Shown: positions 25,380 to 34,704, counted from the stretch's first letter. The stretch: 64,000 bases of DNA from Pseudomonas sp. B21-056 (GCF_026016325.1 NZ_CP087203.1:4588001-4652000); one strand, 5' to 3'. Made by a program: numbers and translations. Notes: a model not told the origin generated them from the letters alone.

Positions 25380-26249
25380 ATGACGTCGAATCTGACCGGA
25401 AAGCCAAGGCTGTTGTGGTTCGATCTGACTCACGATCGGTCCACCAAGGAGCTCGCCAGCCAGTTCGAGCAAGCCTGCCATTGCACGTTGGCGACCAGCG
25501 CCACGGTGCCCGGTGGGGAGCAGGTCGACATGATCTGCATTCATTTCGACCGGCCGGACACCCCGGGCCTGAGGCGGTTGCTGGAGATCAAGCGGGCCGT
25601 GCCCGGCACGCCCATCACCATGTTCACCGTGCAGCACTCTGAAGAGCTGGCAGTCTGGGCCATGCGCTCCAGTGTCTGGGAATACATGGTCCTGCCGCTT
25701 TCAGCCCCCGAGACAAAGCGCTACCTGACGGCGGTGGTGCAATTGTGCGAGTTGCGGCGCAATACCGGCAGCCGGGGCAAGACGTCGCTGGTCGACCACT
25801 CCCCCACTCTACCGGACAGTATCCGCCTGACCTCCGGGCACCAGAAACACCAGGCCCTCAGCCATATCCTGCTGTACATCGACCAGCACTTTCGCGACAG
25901 CATCGACCAGCGCGACCTGGCCAAGCGTTGCGGCATGACGACGTTTCGCTTCAGTCGCCTGTTCAAGGAAGCCAATGGGCTGGGCTTCACCGACTACGTG
26001 TTGAACAAGCGCATGAGTTTTGCCAAGGAACTGCTCGATAACAGTGAGATGCCCATCACCAGTATTGGCTATGAAGCCGGCTTCAAGGATCCGTCCTACT
26101 TCGCTCGCGCCTTCAAGCAGTACGCCAACTGCACCCCCAGCGAATACCGCCTGGCGCGGCAAAGGCGTACCGCGGTTGCCACGCCATCGGAGCCGGACGA
26201 AGCGAGTACCGCAGCGCTTGAAAGCCTGGTGCATAGCCTGGAGGGTTGA
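25380..26249 (+). CDS. AraC-family regulator with receiver-like N-terminal domain
   Basis: A 289-residue regulator. Residues 1-125 look like a response-regulator fold (ICIHFDRPDTPGLRRLLEIKRAVPGTPITMFTV), but the usual Lys-Pro after strand 5 is replaced by LPLSAPE, so it is probably a pseudo-receiver. The C-terminal 100 residues are a two-helix-turn-helix AraC domain (RDLAKRCGMTTFRFSRLFKEANG; ITSIGYEAGFKDPSYFARAFKQ). The ATG at 25380 was preferred to a TTG at 25332. It is divergent from flp and the likely local regulator of the pilus. Confidence 0.85.
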   Translation: MTSNLTGKPRLLWFDLTHDRSTKELASQFEQACHCTLATSATVPGGEQVDMICIHFDRPDTPGLRRLLEIKRAVPGTPITMFTVQHSEELAVWAMRSSVWEYMVLPLSAPETKRYLTAVVQLCELRRNTGSRGKTSLVDHSPTLPDSIRLTSGHQKHQALSHILLYIDQHFRDSIDQRDLAKRCGMTTFRFSRLFKEANGLGFTDYVLNKRMSFAKELLDNSEMPITSIGYEAGFKDPSYFARAFKQYANCTPSEYRLARQRRTAVATPSEPDEASTAALESLVHSLEG

Positions 26250-26692
26250 GGGTTATCGCTCAGCAAGGGTTGGGAAAAGCTTTCGAAAGAAGTTAACCAT
26301 TCAAATCAGCCCCTTCCCCAAAGATGGGTGACTTGCGTCGGATCAGTGATAACAAAATGCAGTGCTTGTTGTGTGGATTACAGGACCGAAGCATCGCCGC
26401 GGGATGACGCTTAGTTAGCAAAAGGATTACATAGGGTAGGCATCCCCCTACTTTCACTAAACTGCTGGATCGCAAGTAAGCAGACCAAAAAAAATAATGC
26501 TATCGCTAGACAGTTGACGCCAAAAAAACCCTATGCAAGACTGCTGGGGCTGATAAAAATACGTACTCTCTGGCGCAAACACCGCCATTGCCAGTACAGA
26601 CTGATATTTTCAAAGACTCGATAAAATTGTGACTGTGGCGCCCCGCCTTTCACATAGAAGCAAAAAAACCAACCACTACCGAGACTAAAAAA
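26250..26692. other. AT-richer intergenic stretch without a recognisable gene
   Basis: About 440 bases between the AraC-type gene and the small membrane peptide. Several A-runs and short open frames are present, but none with a good ribosome binding site. Possible -35 elements (for example TTGACG at 26514) have no -10 at proper spacing. I see no tRNA-like, REP or insertion-sequence remnant. Confidence 0.6.
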
Positions 26693-26776
26693 ATGAGCAC
26701 ATGGCTTCCCCTTATTGCAGTAGTTGCGATTGTTGCACTGTATGCCTTCCTGAAGATAAAAGGCATCATCAAATAA
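26693..26776 (+). CDS. Candidate 27-residue single-pass membrane peptide
   Basis: The ORF encodes 27 residues: MSTW, a hydrophobic helix of about 16 residues (LPLIAVVAIVALYAFL), and a basic tail KIKGIIK. A weak GAG lies about ten bases before the ATG. A strong terminator follows 60 bases after the stop and separates it from the DUF1266 gene, so it may be its own transcript. It resembles the N-terminal anchors of the two DUF1266 proteins downstream and could be a truncated relative. A small stand-alone membrane protein or type I toxin-like peptide is the other reading. No function is assigned. Confidence 0.45.
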   Translation: MSTWLPLIAVVAIVALYAFLKIKGIIK

Positions 26777-26836
26777 GCAAACCCGTCATGAGCAACACCT
26801 TGCAAGCACAACAGAGTTGTCCACTTGCAACCCACC

Positions 26837-26862
26837 GCCCTGCTTCGCGCAGGGCTTTTTTT
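26837..26862 (+). terminator. Rho-independent terminator between the small ORF and the first DUF1266 gene
   Basis: The seven-base stem GCCCTGC / GCAGGGC with a five-base loop is followed by seven T. Confidence 0.88.
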
Positions 26863-26880
26863 ATAGAGAGCATCATTAGA

Positions 26881-27627
26881 ATGAACGTGTATCTGATCAT
26901 TGCCGTAATAGCCGTTATTTTCATCATCTACATAGGCATAATGGCCAAATACAGCTCAACCAGAAGAAAAAAACAGATAGCACAATTTTCCAGTGACCAT
27001 ACCGAACTTGGGATTGATAACGAACAGTTATCCATACTCACTTTCGGCGCCATATCAGCCATTTTGCACAGAGAAAACTTCTGGGTCATGTCACCGCAAC
27101 AAGGCTTGGATAAAAGCTTCTACGGTCTGAAAAGACAATGGAAAATCACCTCGAAAGAGGAAGCGCAATCGACACTGAACACGCTACTCGGCTTGGGCGC
27201 AAGTAATGAGGTAGACATCCGTATAAAAAGCGAATCCATCAAGGGCTTGACTAAAATACAGAACGAAATCTCGAAACTATTAAAAATCCCAACCGAGGCA
27301 GTTACGAGCATCACTTCGACGTTCGCTTATGATCTGTCGCGCGCCGTGGAAGTGGCGAAGTGGAGTTTCTGGAATGGATACCTGACAGAAGAAGAAATGT
27401 GGGCATCTATTGCAAAGATTCCTGAAATGGCTCGTCAGCGAAGCACGGATTGGGAAGAGTACAGCATCTCTTTCCTTCTAGGCTTCACGCTTGACATTCC
27501 CTCCCCCGAGGAACTGGATGAATGCCATATCATTGTGAAGCACCTGCTATCGGGAACCAGCTGGGATTATTCGGGCATGCGCATCCCTGCGATCTACACA
27601 GACATCCAATTTAATGCTCAGGAATAG
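26881..27627 (+). CDS. DUF1266 family membrane-anchored protein (first of a pair)
   Basis: A 248-residue protein with an N-terminal membrane helix (YLIIAVIAVIFIIYIGIM), a basic stop (RRKKQ) and a soluble DUF1266 domain with the hallmark TFAYDLSRAVEVAKWSFWNGYLTEEEMW and DWEEYSISFLLGFTLD. I started at the ATG at 26881, after AGAGAGC and beyond a terminator; the open frame starting at 26701 crosses that terminator. Codon use is AT-richer than in neighbours. DUF1266 has no known function; E. coli YbeR/YbeU belong to it. It is followed 14 bases later by a related gene. Confidence 0.85.
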   Translation: MNVYLIIAVIAVIFIIYIGIMAKYSSTRRKKQIAQFSSDHTELGIDNEQLSILTFGAISAILHRENFWVMSPQQGLDKSFYGLKRQWKITSKEEAQSTLNTLLGLGASNEVDIRIKSESIKGLTKIQNEISKLLKIPTEAVTSITSTFAYDLSRAVEVAKWSFWNGYLTEEEMWASIAKIPEMARQRSTDWEEYSISFLLGFTLDIPSPEELDECHIIVKHLLSGTSWDYSGMRIPAIYTDIQFNAQE

Positions 27628-27641
27628 AACCAGGAGCTTAT

Positions 27642-28355
27642 ATGTTATTCGCCACCGCCTCGGTCCTGGCATTAGCGTTCACCTGCTATGCACTGATAAA
27701 AATTTCAAGTCTTTATAAAAACAGGCAGTTCATAGCGAAACAGTCTGGAAAGCCGCTGACTGACGCTCAAAAGAAAGGCCTGGCTTATGGGGGCATTCTT
27801 TTTGCAATGCGCGGTGAAAACATCCTGACGTTCTATCCTGACAGAAATATTCTTCTCTATCCTTTCGGACTTAAAAACCAATGGCAGATTACCTGCCCCA
27901 CCGAAGCAAAAGAGGCTATCAACGAACTGTTGGAGCGTCAGAAAAGCCAGGAATATGATCTTTCCATTCAACACAACGCCCTTAATACCGATCTCATCTG
28001 GAAGTCTATCTCCAGACAAATTGACATCCCGGTGACTGAGCTGAAGGACACCACTTCGACCTATGCATGGGACTTGGCAAGAGCTGTCTCGCTCTCGAAA
28101 TGGTGCTACTGGTGCGGGTACATTAGCGAAGAGGAAACCTGGGACTTCATTTCCTCAGCATCAAACCAGGCAAGCGAGTTAGGCAGTAACTGGCGGGACT
28201 ATACGATTTCTTTTTTGTTGGGCCGGACAATTCAAGGCTTCGATCTGGATGATGTCGCCTTGATCGCGAAAGCCTTGATCACCGGGCAGGCATCAGATAA
28301 AACGAACAGGATTCAAGACGTTGATATTTATCAGCGATTCGATTTCAAAGGCTAA
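27642..28355 (+). CDS. DUF1266 family membrane-anchored protein (second of a pair)
   Basis: A 237-residue paralogue of the preceding protein with the same layout: an N-terminal helix (LFATASVLALAFTCYALI), a basic stop, then a DUF1266 domain with STYAWDLARAVSLSKWCYWCGYISEEETW and NWRDYTISFLLGRTI. GGAGC lies before the ATG. The pair are clearly related but well diverged, so the duplication is old or the two were acquired together. A terminator follows 50 bases after the stop. Confidence 0.85.
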   Translation: MLFATASVLALAFTCYALIKISSLYKNRQFIAKQSGKPLTDAQKKGLAYGGILFAMRGENILTFYPDRNILLYPFGLKNQWQITCPTEAKEAINELLERQKSQEYDLSIQHNALNTDLIWKSISRQIDIPVTELKDTTSTYAWDLARAVSLSKWCYWCGYISEEETWDFISSASNQASELGSNWRDYTISFLLGRTIQGFDLDDVALIAKALITGQASDKTNRIQDVDIYQRFDFKG

Positions 28356-28405
28356 TGGATCCATGCGTTCTGAAGCTTATGCGCAAGGCGCCATATCTGA
28401 TGCAT

Positions 28406-28438
28406 AAAAAAACGCCGCTCAATGAGCGGCGTTTTTTT
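28406..28438. terminator. Bidirectional terminator between DUF1266 and tRNA genes
   Basis: The stem AACGCCGCTC / GAGCGGCGTT is flanked by an A-run on the left and a T-run on the right, so it can end both the DUF1266 transcript and the tRNA transcript coming from the other side. Confidence 0.9.
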
Positions 28439-28443
28439 GAATT

Positions 28444-28519
<76 letters not shown>

Positions 28520-28522
28520 AAA

Positions 28523-28598
28523 TGGCGTCCCCTAGGGGACTCGAACCCCTGTTACCGCCGTGAAAGGGCGGTGTCCTAGGCCACTAGACGAAGGGGAC
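28523..28598 (-). tRNA. tRNA-Glu (TTC), second copy in the transcript
   Basis: A 76-base cloverleaf with encoded CCA. Acceptor stem GTCCCCT/AGGGGAC, anticodon loop CCTTTCACG (TTC) and GTTCGAGTC T-loop. It lies three bases before the tRNA-Gly. Confidence 0.98.
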
Positions 28599-28703
28599 AC
28601 GCTACCCGGAACACATGGTGTGTATTCCAGTGCCCAGATCCTAACCCGAAGGTTTCGTTTCTGGTTTCACTCAACCCTGCCCGAAAGCAGGATTGTTTAA
28701 AAT

Positions 28704-28779
<76 letters not shown>

Positions 28780-28781
28780 AT

Positions 28782-28857
28782 TGGCGTCCCCTAGGGGACT
28801 CGAACCCCTGTTACCGCCGTGAAAGGGCGGTGTCCTAGGCCACTAGACGAAGGGGAC
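28782..28857 (-). tRNA. tRNA-Glu (TTC), first copy in the transcript
   Basis: Same tRNA as the copy at 28523-28598; anticodon TTC. It is the first gene after the promoter at 28912-28948. Confidence 0.98.
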
Positions 28858-28911
28858 ACGCGTACAACATTCACTGCTTATGGCGCTTGGCTGAGTGCTT
28901 TACGCTGTAAG

Positions 28912-28948
28912 TGGCGCGCATTCTATGGATGGATTGAGGGGTCGTCAA
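28912..28948 (-). promoter_or_regulatory. Strong sigma-70 promoter of the tRNA operon with GC-rich discriminator
   Basis: On the minus strand TTGACG (28948-28943) and TAGAAT (28925-28920) are separated by exactly 17 bases and followed by GCGCGCC, the GC-rich discriminator typical of stringently controlled stable-RNA promoters. It lies about 60 bases upstream of the first tRNA-Glu. Confidence 0.85.
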
Positions 28949-29011
28949 CCCCCAGATATAAATTTATTTAAATCAATGACTTCGCCCGGTTTCAGGGACG
29001 ATTCGCAGATT

Positions 29012-29040
29012 TTGCCCGTCCAGTCTCTGACGCCTATATT
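29012..29040 (+). promoter_or_regulatory. Possible sigma-70 promoter for the coiled-coil protein gene
   Basis: TTGCCC and TATATT are 17 bases apart. The -35 match is partial and the distance to the coding start is long (about 170 bases), so this is tentative. Nothing else recognisable is seen between 28949 and 29213. Confidence 0.35.
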
Positions 29041-29213
29041 CTGTCGCCCGCCAAGACGTTATAGTCGCGCCCGGCAAATAGTGGCAATGTGCATCTACGC
29101 TACTGTACCCATAGGCAGCACGACGCCCGTCTAATCTCGTCGCTCGGACCTATGCGCTTATAAGCCTAGCCACTACACTGATGTATGCGAACCCTATTAA
29201 AGAGGTCTTACCG

Positions 29214-29984
29214 GTGACACCACTCATGATCACCCTGCTTGTCGTAGCCGGGATCGCACTGTTGATCGCCATTGGCTACATGAACCACGTGGCGGAAAAC
29301 AACAAGCTGGAAAAGGCCCGCACCAAGGTTGAACTCAACGACCGCCTGCGTCGTTGTGGCGAACTCACCGAAACCTTTCCCGGCCAGCTGATGACCCCGG
29401 CCCTGAAGCTGCTGATCACCCGCCTTGAGATCAACGTCTGCCAGCGCTTGCTGGGCATGGAGAAGACCAATGCCGCGGTGAAGGCACGCCTGGACGAACT
29501 GAACGCCCTGGCCGCCCAGGGCGAATCGATCCCGGTGAACAATCCCCCGGCCCCGATCCAGACCGAAGCCAAGGCCAAGGACGTGCGGTTCCTGCTCGAG
29601 GCCCTGCACGGCCAGATCACCCGCGCCGCCCAGGACGGTTTCCTGCCGCCCAACGAAGCCAAGCGCTGGATCCGCGAAGTCCGGCACATCCTGGTACTGC
29701 TGCACATCGAATTCTTCAACAACCTCGGCCAACATGCCTTGCAACAGGAACAACCGGGGCAGGCTCGCCTGGCATTCGAACGTGGCGTGCAATACCTGCG
29801 CAAACAGCAGGAACCACAGGTCTACGCCGAACAACTGGCTTACCTTGAGAAACTCCTGGCCCGCGTCAATGCCATGGTCCTGGCCAGCACCAAGGCGGCC
29901 GAAGGTGAAGTCAACCAGCTGACCGAAGGCTTGAAGGAAGACGAAATAAACGATGAGTGGAAGAAGAAGAAGGTTTACGACTGA
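29214..29984 (+). CDS. Conserved membrane-anchored helical protein, function unknown
   Basis: A 256-residue protein with an N-terminal membrane helix (MITLLVVAGIALLIAIGYM) and a long, charged, mostly helical soluble part that ends in a lysine/aspartate tail (EWKKKKVYD). I chose the GTG at 29214, with GAGG eight bases upstream, giving MTPLMITLLVV; an ATG at 29181 is also in frame. A TPR-like stretch (QARLAFERGVQYLRKQ) is visible. It belongs to a conserved pseudomonad family that I cannot assign. It is transcribed away from the tRNA operon. Confidence 0.8.
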   Translation: MTPLMITLLVVAGIALLIAIGYMNHVAENNKLEKARTKVELNDRLRRCGELTETFPGQLMTPALKLLITRLEINVCQRLLGMEKTNAAVKARLDELNALAAQGESIPVNNPPAPIQTEAKAKDVRFLLEALHGQITRAAQDGFLPPNEAKRWIREVRHILVLLHIEFFNNLGQHALQQEQPGQARLAFERGVQYLRKQQEPQVYAEQLAYLEKLLARVNAMVLASTKAAEGEVNQLTEGLKEDEINDEWKKKKVYD

Positions 29985-30008
29985 GGCCGACCGGTGCGCA
30001 GGAGCTGT

Positions 30009-30121
30009 GTAGGAGCTGGCGAAGCCTGCGATCTTTTGATCTTTTGATCTTTTGATCTTTCGCTTGCGACTCAATTGTCAGGGGAAAGATCGCAGCCTCG
30101 TTGCACTCGACAGCTCCTACA
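30009..30121. repeat. TGTAGGAGC-type inverted repeat containing a GATCTTTT octamer array
   Basis: Arms TGTAGGAGCTGGCGAAGC and GACAGCTCCTACA belong to the family also at 2171 and 7921. Inside, 30030-30060 holds three complete GATCTTTT units and a fourth shortened by one base. It lies between two converging genes. Confidence 0.85.
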
Positions 30122-30126
30122 ATGGT

Positions 30127-32091
30127 TTACAACCTGAAATGCCCCACCATCCCCTTCAGCTCAACGCCCAACTGCGCCAGCTCAATGCTGGACGCGGCGT
30201 TGCCTTGCATCGCCAGGGAGGACTGATCGGCACTGGCACGAATGCTGGTGACGCTGCGGTTGATTTCTTCGGCGACCGAGCTCTGCTGTTCGGCTGCTGC
30301 GGCGATCTGCTGGTTCATCTGCTGGATCAACGACACGGCTGCCGCAATGCTGCCCAAGGCACTTTCGGTTTGCAGGGCATCGCTGACCGCCATCTTCACC
30401 AACTCGCCACTACTCTGGATCTGCTGCACGGAAGTCTGGGCGGCTGAACGCAAGGCGCTCACCAACCGCTCGATTTCCTCGGTGGACTGTTGTGTGCGCT
30501 TGGCCAGGGCCCGCACTTCATCGGCCACCACCGCAAAGCCCCTGCCCTGCTCACCGGCGCGGGCCGCCTCGATGGCGGCATTGAGCGCCAGCAGGTTGGT
30601 TTGCTCGGCGACGCTCTTGATCACGCTCAATACCGTACCGATGTTCTGGATCTCGGCGCTGAGGCTTTCGATGCTGGAACTGGCCGACGTGGCCGAGTCG
30701 GCCAGTTGCTCGATACGCACCATGCTCTGGCGCACCACCTGCTGGCCGCTTTCGACTTTGTCGTCGGCGGTCTGAGCCGCCTGGGCCGCTTCTTCGGCGT
30801 TGCGCGCCACATCATGCACGGTGGCGGTCATCTGGTTCATGGCCGTGGCAACCTGCTCGGTTTCCTCTTTCTGGCTGCTGACTTCCAGGTTGGTCTGTTC
30901 GGTCACGGCCGACAACGACTGGGCAGAGTTGGCCAGTTGTTCGATACCGGACTGCAAGCCACTGACGATACTGCTCAGCCCTGCCCCCATCTGCTGCATC
31001 GCCAGCATCAACTGGCCGATTTCATCCCGGCGCGTCACTTCGACCGTTGCACTCAAATCCCCTCCGGCAATCTGCTGGGCGACACGAATGACGCTGCGCA
31101 GCGGTGCCACGATCAGCCGGGTAATGACCCAGGCTGCAACCAACCCCACCAGCAACGCCAGGGCCGACGAACCGATGATCAACAACGAGTTCTTTTTCAA
31201 CTCGGCCTGCATGGCCTGATCTTCGGCGGCATAGGCCTGGTCAACCCGCTCTACCACTTGGGCAGCCCGTTCATGCAACTGCCCGGAGACGACCTTTTCC
31301 TGGGCCAGCAGGCCGGTATATTCGGCCAGTTTCTCGTTGAACCCGGCGATGTGCCCGGCCACTTCGTTGATCACGGTCTGATAGCCCGGATCCTTGATCG
31401 TGGTCTTGAGCTCTTCGGCCTGCTTCATGGCCTGCTCGGCCTGTTCGATCTGGCCTTGTCCGGCTTCCTCACTGCCTTTGCGGGTCTGGTCGAGGCGCAC
31501 CCGCGCCTCGTTCATGGCCACCAGCATCAGCCGCGACACGTCACTGACCTGGTTGGCTTGCTCAACGAAATCGGCGCCCTCCTTGCCTTGGGTTTCTTTC
31601 AAGGTATAGGTCCCGTCATCCGCCAGCCCTGCCCGCAGCACATCGAGGTTATTGGCGACGCTGGAGACCGACCAACTGGCCATTTCCAGGGCCAGGTCCT
31701 TGCTCTGGCTCAAGCTGACGAACTCGTCGAACGCCTTGCGATAAGCCAACAGGGCCTGCTCCACGTCGTTCATCACCGGCACGTTGGCAGCCGACTGCGC
31801 CTTGAGCTCATTGGTCTGGGCAATCAAGCCATCGACGCTCTTGTGCAAGGCATCGACCGTCTTGGGATCGGAGCGCAACGCATAGTCCTGTTCAATCAGC
31901 CGGACCTTGAGCAGCTCGCTGCTGAGCGAGGACATCTGCTTCAAGCCATCGAAGCGCTGACTGATGGTTTGCAGGGACCAGACCCCGATCTCCGCCACAA
32001 CAGCAGTGAGCAGCAGCACCAGGACAAACCCGATCCCCAACTTCTTTGCCATACCCAGGTTGGCAAAACGTCTTTGCACGGCCGAAATCAT
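30127..32091 (-). CDS. Methyl-accepting chemotaxis protein
   Basis: A 654-residue chemoreceptor. TM1 is at about residues 17-38. A helical periplasmic region of about 250 residues follows, whose length and all-helical look suggest an HBM-type sensor (as in McpS, which senses TCA-cycle acids); that is inference. TM2 is near 290-310, followed by HAMP and a cytoplasmic signalling domain with the hairpin tip [32 protein letters not shown]. The ATG at 32091 begins [14 protein letters not shown]; upstream codons in frame belong to the neighbouring gene. The ligand is unknown. Confidence 0.93.
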   Translation of the reverse strand: MISAVQRRFANLGMAKKLGIGFVLVLLLTAVVAEIGVWSLQTISQRFDGLKQMSSLSSELLKVRLIEQDYALRSDPKTVDALHKSVDGLIAQTNELKAQSAANVPVMNDVEQALLAYRKAFDEFVSLSQSKDLALEMASWSVSSVANNLDVLRAGLADDGTYTLKETQGKEGADFVEQANQVSDVSRLMLVAMNEARVRLDQTRKGSEEAGQGQIEQAEQAMKQAEELKTTIKDPGYQTVINEVAGHIAGFNEKLAEYTGLLAQEKVVSGQLHERAAQVVERVDQAYAAEDQAMQAELKKNSLLIIGSSALALLVGLVAAWVITRLIVAPLRSVIRVAQQIAGGDLSATVEVTRRDEIGQLMLAMQQMGAGLSSIVSGLQSGIEQLANSAQSLSAVTEQTNLEVSSQKEETEQVATAMNQMTATVHDVARNAEEAAQAAQTADDKVESGQQVVRQSMVRIEQLADSATSASSSIESLSAEIQNIGTVLSVIKSVAEQTNLLALNAAIEAARAGEQGRGFAVVADEVRALAKRTQQSTEEIERLVSALRSAAQTSVQQIQSSGELVKMAVSDALQTESALGSIAAAVSLIQQMNQQIAAAAEQQSSVAEEINRSVTSIRASADQSSLAMQGNAASSIELAQLGVELKGMVGHFRL

Positions 32092-32200
32092 TGCGCTCAG
32101 TCCTCTGCCAGTGTGTGTAATCGCAGATTCGCAACGAGACGCCCCATCGCACAAGATGCTGGCGTCGGAATAATGGCAAAAAGCTACGGCTCCGTCGTTT

Positions 32201-33598
32201 TCAGAACGCTTGAGGTCGATCCGGACCCGTGGCCCGGAAGAACGCCAGCGCCCTGGAGTCCCGGGCATAGGCCACGTTGATCCGCAGCCAATCACTGTCG
32301 GCACCCGAAGGGCTGAACGCCGTACGCGAAGACAGCAACACGCCGAACCGCTTGGCCAGGCGCTGTAATCCAGCGTAGTCGCACATGGGCGGACGCGCCC
32401 AGATAAACAGCCCGCCGGCCGGCTTACCGAAGACCGTCCAGTCGGCGTCTTCCAGTACCTGGAGCACCGCCGCCATATCGGTCCCCAGGCGTTGCCGCTG
32501 GCGCTGGACCAGCTTGCGATAGGCGCCGTTGGCCAACAGGCCGGCGACAACCGATTCGCAGAACCGCGAACCGCCCATGCTGGTGACCTCCTTGACCTTG
32601 CTCAAACGCTCGATGATCGCAGCCCCGGCCACCACGAAACCGACTCGCAACGAGCTGCTCAGGGTTTTCGAGAAGCTGCCCACGTAAAGCACGTCGGCGT
32701 CCAGCGCTGCCAACCGGGTGCGCGTCGTGCTCTGGAAGTCGGCATAGACGTCGTCTTCGATCACCAGCACGGCGTGCTTGCGGGCCAGTTGCAGCAACTG
32801 CTGGGCCACGGCCGGCACCAGGCAACTGCCGGTTGGGTTGTGACACGCGCTGTTGATGAACAAGGCGCTGGGCCGGTGCGTCGCCAACAGTGCCTGCAAC
32901 GCATCGACGTCCGGGCCCCGTGGTGTCCTGGGTAATTCGATCATGTCGATCCCATGGAGCCTGAGCAGCTCGAACAGGTTCGAATAGCCGGGGCTTTCCA
33001 CCACGACGCAACACCCCGGGCGCAGCAGTGTCCGCACGATCAGGTCCAGGCCATGGGTCGCACCTGTCGTGGTCAGGATGAGGTTTTTATCCACATTGAT
33101 ATTGAGCTGCTTCAGCCGCCTGGACAGTTGCTCACGCAAGGCGGGCAACCCCAGCGGCGTGCTGTAGTTGAACAGCCCCGCCATGTCGGTGCGGGACACC
33201 TGGCGGATCGCATAGGCCAGGTCATCGCTTTCACGCCAACGCTCGGGCAAGCCGCCGCTGCCCAACTTCAGTTCCCACTGCACATTGTCGGTTGAATCTA
33301 CCCGAGCACGCCGCGCCTCATCCGTCACGCCTGCGCCTACGTGGCCATGCCCGGTCGAAGCAGGTGATGCGACAAAAAAACCCGCGCCATGGCGGGAGGC
33401 CAATATCCCTTGGGCAACCAGGCGCTCACACGCTTCGTTGACGCTGGACTGGCTGAGCAGATTCTCCCGCGCCAATTGTCGGATGGAGGGCAAGCGAGTC
33501 CCCGGCTGCACCCCATCCTGTCGAATCCAGCCGGCCAACGCGTCGACAATTTGCTGCACGACAGGCACCAGGGCCTGCCGGTCGATTCTCAACTCCAT
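32201..33598 (-). CDS. MocR-type GntR/aminotransferase-fold transcription regulator
   Basis: A 465-residue PLP-dependent regulator. The N-terminal GntR winged helix spans about residues 1-75 ([32 protein letters not shown]). A linker and a fold-type I aminotransferase domain follow, with the PLP lysine K311 in [16 protein letters not shown] and the aspartate in IEDDVYAD. Such proteins usually control a neighbouring PLP- or amine-related pathway gene, but none is adjacent. It may control its own promoter or the SDR/oxidoreductase genes beyond. Both neighbours are tail-to-head on the same strand. Confidence 0.93.
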   Translation of the reverse strand: MELRIDRQALVPVVQQIVDALAGWIRQDGVQPGTRLPSIRQLARENLLSQSSVNEACERLVAQGILASRHGAGFFVASPASTGHGHVGAGVTDEARRARVDSTDNVQWELKLGSGGLPERWRESDDLAYAIRQVSRTDMAGLFNYSTPLGLPALREQLSRRLKQLNINVDKNLILTTTGATHGLDLIVRTLLRPGCCVVVESPGYSNLFELLRLHGIDMIELPRTPRGPDVDALQALLATHRPSALFINSACHNPTGSCLVPAVAQQLLQLARKHAVLVIEDDVYADFQSTTRTRLAALDADVLYVGSFSKTLSSSLRVGFVVAGAAIIERLSKVKEVTSMGGSRFCESVVAGLLANGAYRKLVQRQRQRLGTDMAAVLQVLEDADWTVFGKPAGGLFIWARPPMCDYAGLQRLAKRFGVLLSSRTAFSPSGADSDWLRINVAYARDSRALAFFRATGPDRPQAF

Positions 33599-33767
33599 GA
33601 GTAACCAAGCTCCTAAGCGATTGTTTTATTTCCAGAAACAGTCGGTTTTCGGATGGCAGTTAAGCACAGGGTGTCGCCGGACGATGTACGACAACCTCGC
33701 CAAAAGGGCCGATTCTCACGCCTTGAAACACATTGACAGGCCGATCCAGGGAATTTCCCGTCGCCAA

Positions 33768-33799
33768 AGAAAAAGCCCGCAACAAGTACGGGCTTTTTC
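33768..33799 (-). terminator. Rho-independent terminator downstream of the SDR gene
   Basis: On the minus strand the stem AAAAAGCCCGTAC / GCGGGCTTTTT is followed by CTTTGG. It lies 14 bases beyond the SDR stop codon. Confidence 0.85.
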
Positions 33800-33813
33800 C
33801 TACAACATCCCCT

Positions 33814-34575
33814 TCAGAACGCGGTGACACCGCCGTCCACTGCCAGCGAATGGCCAGTGGTGAACGCCGCGCCATCGCTGCACAAGTACAGCACGGCGCT
33901 GGCGATTTCCTCGACCTTGCCGATACGTCCTACCGGGTGCATGGCGTTGGCGAAATCACCCTTCTTCGGATCGGCCTCATAGGCGCGGCAGAACATGTTG
34001 GTGTCGATCACCGCCGGGCAGACCGCGTTCACGCGGATCTTCTTCTTGGCGTATTCAATGGCGGCCGATTTGGTCAGGCCGATCACGGCATGCTTGGAAG
34101 CTGCATAGATGCTCATTTTCGGCGCCGCGCCGAGGCCGGCCACCGAGGCGGTATTGACGATGGCGCCGCCGCCCTGGGCCAGCAGCAGCGGCAACTGGTA
34201 TTTCATACACAACCAGACACCCTTCACATTGACACCCATGATCGCGTCGAACTCATCGAGGGTGCCGTCGGCGAGCTTGCCCTTCTCGATCTCGATCCCG
34301 GCGTTGTTGAAGGCGTAATCGAGGCGACCATAGGTACTGATCACTTCGTTCATCAGGTTCTGTACGTCGCTTTCCAGTGTCACGTCGCAGCGTACGAATA
34401 CCGCTTCGCCGCCTGCCTCGCGAATCAACTGCACCGTGCCCTCGCCACCCGCCACATCCAGGTCGGCCACCACGACTTTCAGGCCTTCTGCGGCGAACGC
34501 ACAGGCGGTGGCGCGGCCGATGCCCGCGGAGGCGCCGGTGACTACGGCGACTTGTCCGGAAAACGTCATGCTCAT
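33814..34575 (-). CDS. Short-chain dehydrogenase/reductase
   Basis: A 253-residue Rossmann-fold oxidoreductase. It has the cofactor motif TGASAGIG at residues 13-20, ADLD after strand 2, NNAG in strand 4, catalytic Ser in NTASVAG and Tyr-Lys in YAASK, and PAVIDTNM after them. The aspartate after strand 2 favours NAD over NADP. The substrate is unknown. It is divergent from the CurA-like oxidoreductase gene across a 226-base gap that contains an inverted repeat, so the two may be coregulated. Confidence 0.93.
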   Translation of the reverse strand: MSMTFSGQVAVVTGASAGIGRATACAFAAEGLKVVVADLDVAGGEGTVQLIREAGGEAVFVRCDVTLESDVQNLMNEVISTYGRLDYAFNNAGIEIEKGKLADGTLDEFDAIMGVNVKGVWLCMKYQLPLLLAQGGGAIVNTASVAGLGAAPKMSIYAASKHAVIGLTKSAAIEYAKKKIRVNAVCPAVIDTNMFCRAYEADPKKGDFANAMHPVGRIGKVEEIASAVLYLCSDGAAFTTGHSLAVDGGVTAF

Positions 34576-34676
34576 TGTCAGTTCCTTGAAGGATGCGGGG
34601 GATGTGCCAGTGTAGTCACGGCCATGGGTTGCACAGCAGCACTATCCAGATGCCGGTTGGACATCCATGGACACCA

Positions 34677-34704
34677 GTGATAACAGCCCCGGCGGCATTA
34701 TCAC
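34677..34704. promoter_or_regulatory. Inverted repeat GTGATAA-N14-TTATCAC between divergent oxidoreductase genes
   Basis: Perfect seven-base arms (34677-34683 and 34698-34704), centres 21 bp apart, lie in the only space that can hold both divergent promoters. This is consistent with a dimeric regulator site. There is no T-run, so it is unlikely to be a terminator. Confidence 0.4.

Noticed and set aside
30490..32280. A 596-codon plus-strand open frame across the chemoreceptor
   Set aside because: It is antisense to a chemoreceptor with an intact signalling tip; composition is shadow-like.
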